The notes beneath the pieces were generated by a model that made no database searches, had not been told where the DNA came from, and saw only the letters and a program-made list of their open reading frames with translations. This document shows, piece by piece, positions 8,998-14,060 of a stretch of 14,060 bases of DNA. How positions within the stretch are numbered: the first letter of the stretch is position 1; each line of letters opens with the position of its first letter. The DNA comes from JBAYGJ01 sp041666685 (GTDB taxonomy: Bacteria; Patescibacteriota; Patescibacteriia; UBA10025; JAHIVO01), in the NCBI GenBank assembly GCA_041666685.1, contig JBAYGJ010000026.1, positions 1 to 14,060 of the forward strand, in the 5' to 3' direction. A program made the position numbers and the translations under genes.

Positions 8998-9693
8998 ATG
9001 TCAGTTTTTACTAAAAAAAATATCACTCGATCAAAGACATTGGGTGAACGTCTGCGCAAAGTGCGCGAGGAAGCCGGAGTCACCCTCCAAGAAGCGGCCG
9101 ACGATACCAGTATCCGCCTGGCATATTTGGAAGCTCTGGAAAATGGAAATTTTCAGGATTTACCAGGGCCGGTCTATATAGAGAACTTTTTGAAACGGTA
9201 TGCGGAATATTTGAAAGTCAGCCCGGATTTTGTCATAGACCTGTATAAACACCAGGTGCAAAAAGCGGTAAAAAACAAATATCGTACCAAGTGGCCGTTG
9301 TCCGATAGCCGGCCCCGTGCCATTATTACGCCGCGTATCCTCAAGCTGGTCGGCATCGGTTTGATCGTCCTGATTGGCCTGGGGTACATAGGATTCGAAG
9401 TGATGAGGATTTTTTCACCGCCCCAGCTGAGCGTAAGTAACCCGGCAGACAACCTGACGGTCAGTACCGTGACCGTGCCGGTCACTGGCAGTACTGAGCC
9501 GGACATCACCCTGACGGTCAACGGCAAGCAGATTTATGTAGACGAAGCCGGGGATTTTTCTGAAGTAGTATCTCTGCAGGCCGGATTGAACGTGATTACT
9601 GTTTCCGCAGTAAAAAAACGGAGTAAGCCGACGGTCATAACCAGGCGTATCCTGCTGGACACCGACCAGCCGCAAATACAAACAAATTTATAA
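8998..9693 (+). CDS. RodZ-like membrane protein: HTH, one membrane helix, Ig-like domain
   Basis: The 231-residue protein resembles RodZ, which links the cytoskeleton to the wall synthesis machinery in rod-shaped bacteria. Residues about 15-80 are a Cro/RodZ-type helix-turn-helix (LGERLRKVREEAGVTLQEAA, then YLEALENGNF and IENFLKRYAEYL). A basic stretch leads to one membrane helix at about 114-137. The outer part (about 142-222) is a single small beta-sandwich with the pattern VPVTGSTEPDITLTVNG and LQAGLNVITVSA, typical of bacterial Ig-like or glucodextranase-B-like modules. E. coli RodZ has a different, longer tail. The gene starts 12 bases after ftsK without a visible ribosome binding site and sits 33 bases before recA, so it is probably co-transcribed with both. 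Whether it partners with MreB here cannot be told from the window; a membrane-bound regulator is the alternative. I leave the symbol empty for that reason. Confidence 0.85.
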   Translation: MSVFTKKNITRSKTLGERLRKVREEAGVTLQEAADDTSIRLAYLEALENGNFQDLPGPVYIENFLKRYAEYLKVSPDFVIDLYKHQVQKAVKNKYRTKWPLSDSRPRAIITPRILKLVGIGLIVLIGLGYIGFEVMRIFSPPQLSVSNPADNLTVSTVTVPVTGSTEPDITLTVNGKQIYVDEAGDFSEVVSLQAGLNVITVSAVKKRSKPTVITRRILLDTDQPQIQTNL

Positions 9694-9726
9694 CCTCCCA
9701 ATTTAATAAATAATTTGCAAACGCAT

Positions 9727-10761
9727 ATGTCAAAAGTATCGGAAAAAAACGTTACGTCAGAACGATCCCGGGCAGCTGATGAGGCCATCGCCCAGATCCA
9801 GGAACGTTTCGGCGAAGGGTCAATCATGAGGTTGGGGGAAGCGAAACGGATCAAGGTTGAAGCCGTGTCCACCGGTTGTTTATCGTTAGACCTGGCCCTA
9901 GGGGTCGGTGGAGTGCCACGTGGCCGGATTATCGAAGTGTACGGCCCAGAAGCTTCCGGCAAGACGACGCTTACCCTCCATATAGTTGCCGAAGTGCAGA
10001 AGCGCGGTGGAATAGCGGCATTTGTCGACGCTGAACACGCACTGGATCCGGAGTATGCCAGGAAGATCGGGGTGAAAGTCGACGAATTGCTCATCTCCCA
10101 ACCGGATACCGGCGAGCAGTCATTGGAAATCGTGGAAACTCTGGTGCGTTCAAACGGCGTTGATGTCGTAGTCGTCGATTCTGTTGCAGCACTGACCCCA
10201 AAAGCTGAAATAGAGGGTGATATGGGGGATTCTCACATGGGGCTCCAAGCGAGGCTGATGAGCCAAGCCTTGCGCAAGCTGGCCGCTATCGTCAGCAAGA
10301 CCAAAACGGTCGTCATCTTTATCAATCAAACCCGTATGAAAATCGGGGTATTCTTTGGCAATCCGGAGACTACAACCGGCGGCATGGCGTTAAAATTTTA
10401 TTCGTCCATCCGCATTGAAGTCCGCCGCGCGGCTCAGATCAAGAAGGGTGAAGAGTCCGTCGGCAATCGTGTGAAAGTAAAGATTGTTAAAAATAAGGTA
10501 GCGCCACCGTTCCGGACCTGTGAATTTGACATCATGTATAATGAGGGCATCTCCCTATCCAGCGATGTGCTGGATGCTGGCGTGCTCCACAAGGTGGTTG
10601 AGAAGAGCGGCAATACGTTTTCATTTGGCGAGGTAAAACTGGGAGTCGGGCATGAGACAGCCCGGGCTTTCTTGAAGCAAAACCCCAAATTAATAGACGA
10701 GATCAAGAAAAAAGTATTTGCGGCAGTAGAGGTTGAGGAAAAGGAGAAGGCGGGGAAATAA
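9727..10761 (+). CDS. recA: Recombinase RecA
   Basis: RecA forms ATP-dependent filaments on single-stranded DNA, catalyses strand exchange and induces the SOS response where LexA exists. I take the ATG at 9727, giving 344 residues; a TTG at 9715 would add four, and neither has a ribosome binding site. Walker A is GPEASGKTT (73-81, Lys79 equals E. coli Lys72) and Walker B ends in Asp151. Loop L1 is in EGDMGDSHMGLQARL. Loop L2 (about 202-216) contains MKIGVFFGNPETTTGG with Gln201 before it, the switch that senses ATP in E. coli. Two residues differ from the E. coli protein: Phe209 for Met202, and Met220 for Asn213. The C-terminal tail is short (VEVEEKEKAGK) with a few acidic residues. It is the last gene of the forward unit and is followed ten bases later by a terminator. 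Confidence 0.98.
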   Translation: MSKVSEKNVTSERSRAADEAIAQIQERFGEGSIMRLGEAKRIKVEAVSTGCLSLDLALGVGGVPRGRIIEVYGPEASGKTTLTLHIVAEVQKRGGIAAFVDAEHALDPEYARKIGVKVDELLISQPDTGEQSLEIVETLVRSNGVDVVVVDSVAALTPKAEIEGDMGDSHMGLQARLMSQALRKLAAIVSKTKTVVIFINQTRMKIGVFFGNPETTTGGMALKFYSSIRIEVRRAAQIKKGEESVGNRVKVKIVKNKVAPPFRTCEFDIMYNEGISLSSDVLDAGVLHKVVEKSGNTFSFGEVKLGVGHETARAFLKQNPKLIDEIKKKVFAAVEVEEKEKAGK

Positions 10762-10770
10762 TACCAAATT

Positions 10771-10801
10771 AAAAAAGCCCGTTCGTCCAGAGCGGGTTTT
10801 T
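10771..10801 (+). terminator. Intrinsic terminator after recA
   Basis: A stem of seven pairs, CCCGTTC (10778-10784) with GAGCGGG (10790-10796), includes one G-T pair and encloses the five-base loop GTCCA. It is flanked by AAAAAA on the left and TTTTT (10797-10801) on the right, so it could stop transcription from either strand. It lies ten bases after the recA stop. Confidence 0.88.
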
Positions 10802-10805
10802 GTAT

Positions 10806-10834
10806 TTGCGAATACTGTTACATTTTGGTAGTAT
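10806..10834 (+). promoter_or_regulatory. Possible promoter of plsC
   Basis: TTGCGA (10806-10811) and TAGTAT (10829-10834) are 17 bases apart, each matching four of six consensus positions. The site lies just after the recA terminator and before the plsC ribosome binding site, where a promoter is needed. The match is weak and rests partly on context. Confidence 0.4.
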
Positions 10835-10853
10835 GAATCTACATAAAACAAAC

Positions 10854-10860
10854 AAGGAGG
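10854..10860 (+). promoter_or_regulatory. Ribosome binding site that decides the plsC start
   Basis: AAGGAGG ends five bases before the ATG at 10866. The earlier in-frame ATG at 10833 and TTG at 10800 have no such site, and the TTG lies inside the terminator T-run. The start is therefore 10866. Confidence 0.9.
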
Positions 10861-10865
10861 CAACA

Positions 10866-11594
10866 ATGCTCTTTCCACATATTGCCAGGCGTTTTGGCAT
10901 TTGGCTGGCTTATCTGACGGCTGTCCTGACAGGTTTTGCCTGCACATTCTTTTTTAAGGTTTTGAACCGAACACATGTGTATGGCAAACAGAACGTTCCG
11001 AGCCAGCGCCAAGGGGTCATCTTGGTATCCAACCACCAAACGATGCATGACTCATTCTTCATTCTTTGGGCGCGATATTTTCCAGAGATTATCGCCTATC
11101 CGAGCCACTTGCCGCTCAACTTTGCCGCCAAGGAGAATTATTTTGTACGGTGGTATTTTATTATCCTTCTCCGCCTTTTGCGCACTATTCCGGTTAATCA
11201 TCGGGCCGATCCATGGTTGATGAGAAAATACCTTCAGTATATCAGGGATAATAACCTCCTAATTTTTTACCAGGGTACACGGAGTTATAAGCTTGACCTG
11301 ATAAAAAATGGCCCAGGATTTATTGTGGCCCACAGTAATAATCCGGTTACGGTCATCCCGGTCTATATCGAAGGGGTCAGCAAGGTGTTTGGCGGACCGA
11401 AAACCAAGGGGTTCTTTGGTCGCTGGTTCCCGAGAAGCTTATTACGTCACATGGTCGTGGCTTTCGGGGAAAAGATCGATTTTTCAGATATTGACATCAT
11501 TGAGGATGCCCGGCAACGCGCCACCGTGATAAACCAGCGCATTATTGATGCGATCAAGAGGTTGCACGACCAATACACTCTTGAGCGAGCATAA
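10866..11594 (+). CDS. plsC: PlsC-like lysophospholipid / 1-acylglycerol-3-phosphate acyltransferase
   Basis: This belongs to the PlsC (LPLAT) acyltransferase family, which typically moves an acyl chain to the free hydroxyl of lysophosphatidic acid to make phosphatidic acid at the inner membrane face. The product has 242 residues, a usual size. A hydrophobic N-terminal segment (about residues 9-32) probably anchors it. Motif I is NHQTMHD, with the catalytic pair His57 and Asp62 in the H-x4-D spacing. A motif II-like arginine segment follows (ENYFVRWYF, then LRTIPVNH). Motif III, normally EGTR, reads QGTRS with Gln136. Motif IV is TVIPVYIEG. The glutamate in motif III is nearly invariant in the family, so its replacement is odd and could point to a different acceptor or reduced activity. 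The gene stands alone between two terminators. The family call is firm; the exact substrate is inferred. Confidence 0.88.
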   Translation: MLFPHIARRFGIWLAYLTAVLTGFACTFFFKVLNRTHVYGKQNVPSQRQGVILVSNHQTMHDSFFILWARYFPEIIAYPSHLPLNFAAKENYFVRWYFIILLRLLRTIPVNHRADPWLMRKYLQYIRDNNLLIFYQGTRSYKLDLIKNGPGFIVAHSNNPVTVIPVYIEGVSKVFGGPKTKGFFGRWFPRSLLRHMVVAFGEKIDFSDIDIIEDARQRATVINQRIIDAIKRLHDQYTLERA

Positions 11595-11615
11595 TTTGCA
11601 TGCGCCAAATTTTTG

Positions 11616-11647
11616 CCGGTACAGCAGAGTTCTGTGCCGGTTTTTTT
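11616..11647 (+). terminator. Intrinsic terminator after plsC
   Basis: CCGGTACAG (11616-11624) pairs with CTGTGCCGG (11632-11640) as nine pairs including one T-G, around a seven-base loop, followed by seven T (11641-11647). The T-run overlaps the stop codon of murI on the other strand. Read in reverse, the stem is followed by CAAAAATTT rather than a T-run, so it should serve plsC but hardly murI. Confidence 0.88.
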
Positions 11648-12440
11648 ATGCGATAATATGCTGGTGTACGCTCACGGCATGCCCCAGCCAGGTCTTGATC
11701 AGCTGGTTCAGGTGCGGGGGGGTATCGCTGAAAAAATATTCGGACGCATATTCATCCCGGGTCATGGCTTTTTTCATCCCGGGTTTTTTCTGGATGTACT
11801 GTTTGAGGGCGGCCACAACCAATTCTGCCGGATCAACCAGGGTAATCAGCGGCCCGACGATACCCCGGATGAGGTTTTTTAATAGGGGGTAATGGGTGCA
11901 TCCGAGGATCAGGGTGTCGACATGCTGGTTAAGCACCGGCTGCAGATAGTGCTTGGCAATCATCAGTGTTTCCGGCGTATCAAGCCAGCCCTCTTCTGCC
12001 AGGGGGACGAATAACGGGCAGGCTTGCCCTATAACAGTCAGTCCAGGATCGGCTGAACTGATTTTTTTTACGTAGATATTGCTGGTGATGGTCGCTCGCG
12101 TGCCAATGACGCCGATCCGTCCGCTGGACGTTGCGGCAATAGCCGCCTGTACCGCCGGCGTGATCACTTCGAATACTGGCAGTTCAGGAAAGGCGTCGGC
12201 GACCTGGTCCGCCGCGACAGCAGAGGCGGTGTTGCAGGCGATAATTATGCAATCCGCGTTTTTTTGGGCCAGGAAGTCTGCATCCTGCAAGGCATATCGG
12301 ACAATCGTATCAGGACTTTTATTCCCATATGGTGTCCGGGCCGTATCGCCGAAGTAGAGTACCTGCTCGATCGGCAATTGCCGTTCCAGTTCTTTGATGA
12401 CGGTGAGACCGCCGATGCCGGAATCAAATACGCCGATCAT
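11646..12440 (-). CDS. murI: Glutamate racemase
   Basis: MurI interconverts L- and D-glutamate in the cytoplasm without a cofactor, supplying D-glutamate for the peptidoglycan stem peptide. The 264-residue product has the usual length and all key motifs: FDSGIGG at 4-10 (Asp6, Ser7), YFGDTARTPYGNKS at 29-42, the first catalytic cysteine Cys69 in ACNTAS, and the second, Cys181, in GCTHYPL with His183. The start ATG overlaps the TGA of the upstream HAD gene (ATGA at 12440-12437). No ribosome binding site is visible, so translation probably depends on coupling. It is the last gene of the reverse cluster and converges on plsC, with 51 bases between the two stop codons. Aspartate racemases are related, but the paired cysteine motifs and the GDTARTPYG block favour MurI. 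Confidence 0.96.
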   Translation of the reverse strand: MIGVFDSGIGGLTVIKELERQLPIEQVLYFGDTARTPYGNKSPDTIVRYALQDADFLAQKNADCIIIACNTASAVAADQVADAFPELPVFEVITPAVQAAIAATSSGRIGVIGTRATITSNIYVKKISSADPGLTVIGQACPLFVPLAEEGWLDTPETLMIAKHYLQPVLNQHVDTLILGCTHYPLLKNLIRGIVGPLITLVDPAELVVAALKQYIQKKPGMKKAMTRDEYASEYFFSDTPPHLNQLIKTWLGHAVSVHQHIIA

Positions 12441-13102
12441 ATTGATTGAATAAATTTGATAGTAATTTGACTGAGACCCCTTACAATTTTTATTGCGTGC
12501 CGAGTGTACCGTGTTGGCGTGTAAGGCTTTTTCAGGGCAATAACTTTTGCGCCGGATCGTATCCCGGCCAGTACGCCGCTGATGGAATCTTCGATGACCA
12601 GCATCTCGTTAGACTTTATATGTAAGATTCTTGCCGCTCGTTTATACACCCACGGATGCGGCTTGCTGTATTTCATTTCATCGCCGGAGATCACCGCTTG
12701 GAAATATTTTTTCAGATGGAAACGTCGGACGACGTAGTTGACTACTTTTCGTGGACCGGAAGTGGCAATCAGCATCGGATAGCCCTGCTGCTGCAGATGT
12801 TTTAGAAGTGAGATGGCACCAGGAGCCAGTTTGAGATGTTTATTAAAAAGAACTAATAGAATTTTAAGCCGGTCATTGATAATGGTAGTTAGTGGATCTG
12901 GGATTACAAGATGTTTTTTTAGGTACCTACTGATAAATATTTGTGTCCGGCCGCGTACTTCGCGGTCCAACTCTTTCTCGTTAAATTTTTTATGAGCGTC
13001 TGGGCCGCATTTTTTCTTTAGATATTCCCACGTTGACTGTTCCCATAAAGGTTCAGAATCAATTAGAACTCCGTCCAAGTCAAAGACAATTGCTTTAATC
13101 AT
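12437..13102 (-). CDS. HAD superfamily hydrolase, beta-phosphoglucomutase-like
   Basis: This is a haloacid-dehalogenase-type enzyme of subfamily IA, the group holding beta-phosphoglucomutase and small sugar-phosphate phosphatases. The 221 residues show motif I DLDGVLIDSE with nucleophile Asp8 and acid-base Asp10, a helical cap at about 17-90, motif II ATSGP (Ser115), motif III Lys147 in KPHPWVY (the family usually has KPxPD), and motif IV IEDS with Glu171 and Asp172. Sequence alone does not separate a phosphatase from a mutase. The neighbour upstream is a phosphohexomutase and the neighbour downstream is murI, with gaps of only 3 bases and a 4-base overlap, so a hexose-phosphate substrate is plausible. 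AGGA at 13112-13115 may be a weak ribosome binding site. The gene is poorer in GC (about 43% in six hand-counted lines) than murI. Product class is firm; substrate is unknown. Confidence 0.9.
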   Translation of the reverse strand: MIKAIVFDLDGVLIDSEPLWEQSTWEYLKKKCGPDAHKKFNEKELDREVRGRTQIFISRYLKKHLVIPDPLTTIINDRLKILLVLFNKHLKLAPGAISLLKHLQQQGYPMLIATSGPRKVVNYVVRRFHLKKYFQAVISGDEMKYSKPHPWVYKRAARILHIKSNEMLVIEDSISGVLAGIRSGAKVIALKKPYTPTRYTRHAIKIVRGLSQITIKFIQSI

Positions 13103-13105
13103 CAG

Positions 13106-14060
13106 TTATAATCCTGTATACAAGAAGGCATCGTATAGCCGTCGAGTTTTATCATAGATGGTGGCCCTGAATTCTGCGGGGATTAATTTGTCATACGCAG
13201 GGGTGATGGTACCCGAATAATGAACCATGCTGTCCAGGTATTTAATGCATTTATGCTTATCGTTACCGTTTGAATATCCTCTCAATTTGGCGTCGGTGCC
13301 GGATTTCCTGATCTGGACGAACATCCGGTCGAATGCCAGGTAGGTGGCGTCCCCGACAAAAATTACCTTTTCCAAAGAGGAGAAATCAAGTTCAGGCATG
13401 GCCTCTGATAATATGGCTTTTGCGTTATTTAACGTGATAGTGCCTTCTTTCAGGGATAGTGCGATCCCAAGGTAATACAGATCTATGGCGTCACGTTTTT
13501 TTTCGCCTTCGGATTTTTCCTGCAAGAGGATTTTTGGGTCAGGTTGGCTCTCGTTGTAATAGGTGATATCAGCCCGTTCGTAATAGCGGTAATTCATGTT
13601 GCATTCCTTGAAGATTTCCTGGAGGTATTCTGCCATGGTTTTTTTGTTCACGAACAGGTGGGCCGCGAGGGCAGTAGCGATGATTGACGCTTCGCCTGCG
13701 CTTTTTTCGCGCATAGCCAATGCTTTCCTGCCGCCTTTACTCGTGATAATTTCTTCTGGCCCGATGAACATGCCGCCGCTTTCTTCACCGGCAAACGCAA
13801 TGCGAGGGTCGACGCCGAGGTTAATATTTTCTTTCCAAATGTCGTTGATCAAGATATCTTTGGTCGGATCGGCGAACAGTTTTTTCTCCACTTTCTTCAT
13901 GATAGTAGCGATTTCCTTGAATCCAACAGGGGTGGTAATGATCTTCACATCATTGGCTATGGCCCATTCATCCCAAGCCCGCGATGATGGCGTGGTATTG
14001 ATCATGAATCTCGGGTGATCGCCCCATTGCCCTGATTTTTTCAGCTGTTTCATGTTGTAG
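13106..14060 (-). CDS. Alpha-D-phosphohexomutase (phosphoglucomutase/phosphomannomutase), N-terminal part missing
   Basis: This enzyme family moves phosphate between the C1 and C6 hydroxyls of hexoses, feeding cell-wall and surface sugar synthesis. Only about 317 residues are visible. The frame stays open to the window edge (Tyr-Asn precedes the ATG at 14053), so that methionine is internal. The piece holds the later domains: TTPVGFKEI (around 13910-13940), the sugar-contacting loop FAGEESGG (13772-13795), and the phosphate-binding loop RKSGTDAKLRGYSNG in place of the common RPSGTEPKLR (about 13265-13309). About 55 residues follow that loop, ending in TRRLYDAFLYTGL. The catalytic serine and the magnesium-binding DxDxD loop must lie beyond the edge. 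It is the first visible gene of the reverse cluster, three bases before the HAD gene. Glucose, mannose or glucosamine specificity cannot be judged from this part. Confidence 0.9.
   Translation of the reverse strand, partial: YNMKQLKKSGQWGDHPRFMINTTPSSRAWDEWAIANDVKIITTPVGFKEIATIMKKVEKKLFADPTKDILINDIWKENINLGVDPRIAFAGEESGGMFIGPEEIITSKGGRKALAMREKSAGEASIIATALAAHLFVNKKTMAEYLQEIFKECNMNYRYYERADITYYNESQPDPKILLQEKSEGEKKRDAIDLYYLGIALSLKEGTITLNNAKAILSEAMPELDFSSLEKVIFVGDATYLAFDRMFVQIRKSGTDAKLRGYSNGNDKHKCIKYLDSMVHYSGTITPAYDKLIPAEFRATIYDKTRRLYDAFLYTGL

Noticed and set aside
9715..9717. TTG start for recA four codons before the ATG
   Set aside because: It has no ribosome binding site, and the ATG at 9727 gives a normal RecA N-terminus.
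10800..10865. Longer plsC starting at TTG 10800 or ATG 10833
   Set aside because: The extension begins in the recA terminator and crosses the candidate promoter and the AAGGAGG site; the ATG at 10866 is correctly spaced from that site.
1..14060. TGA recoding as in some Patescibacteria
   Set aside because: None of the genes contains an in-frame TGA, and TGA ends the HAD gene exactly at the murI start, so the standard code fits.
1..14060. CRISPR arrays, insertion sequences, tRNA or rRNA genes, attachment sites
   Set aside because: No spaced direct repeats, terminal inverted repeats, transposase motifs or RNA-gene signatures were seen; nearly all of the window is accounted for by housekeeping coding sequence.

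Overview
This window is a compact, densely coded stretch of bacterial chromosome carrying housekeeping genes. I see no mobile element, CRISPR array, tRNA, rRNA or obvious foreign island. Five forward genes come first: the end of rpoB, then rpoC, ftsK, a RodZ-like membrane protein and recA. A strong intrinsic terminator follows recA. A forward acyltransferase gene (plsC) comes next, with its own candidate promoter, ribosome binding site and terminator. It faces a reverse-strand cluster, read right to left: an alpha-D-phosphohexomutase cut by the window edge, a HAD hydrolase and glutamate racemase (murI).

Organism: the proteins are bacterial, and TAA, TAG and TGA all serve as stops. I therefore read standard code 11 and see no sign of TGA recoding. 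Base composition is moderate: spot hand counts run from about 43% GC in the HAD gene to above 60% in parts of rpoC and murI. RpoC has a coiled-coil insertion after its first zinc site, and rpoBC is followed by ftsK, a short RodZ-like protein and recA. Ribosome binding sites are absent before several genes. This combination would fit Patescibacteria (Candidate Phyla Radiation) or a relative, but that is a tentative inference from style and gene order, not a proven placement.

How the parts work together: rpoB and rpoC encode the two large RNA polymerase subunits and are co-transcribed, with the rpoC ribosome binding site overlapping the rpoB stop. A good extended -10 promoter lies in the 114-base gap after rpoC. 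It probably starts a second unit, ftsK-rodZ-recA, joining chromosome segregation, cell shape and recombination, which ends at the terminator near 10771-10801. plsC is a single-gene unit for membrane lipid synthesis or remodelling. The reverse cluster joins sugar-phosphate interconversion, a sugar-phosphatase or mutase-like HAD enzyme, and D-glutamate supply for peptidoglycan. The HAD stop and murI start overlap as ATGA.

I found no convincing undescribed system. The points worth a second look are local: a glutamine replacing the motif III glutamate of PlsC, a highly acidic tail on FtsK after its gamma domain, substitutions at rifampicin-pocket positions of RpoB, a RecA substitution next to loop L2, a composition dip in the HAD gene, and genes that lack ribosome binding sites. 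No gene-free stretch exceeds 300 bases; the longest gaps are 114 bases (rpoC-ftsK) and 104 bases (recA-plsC).
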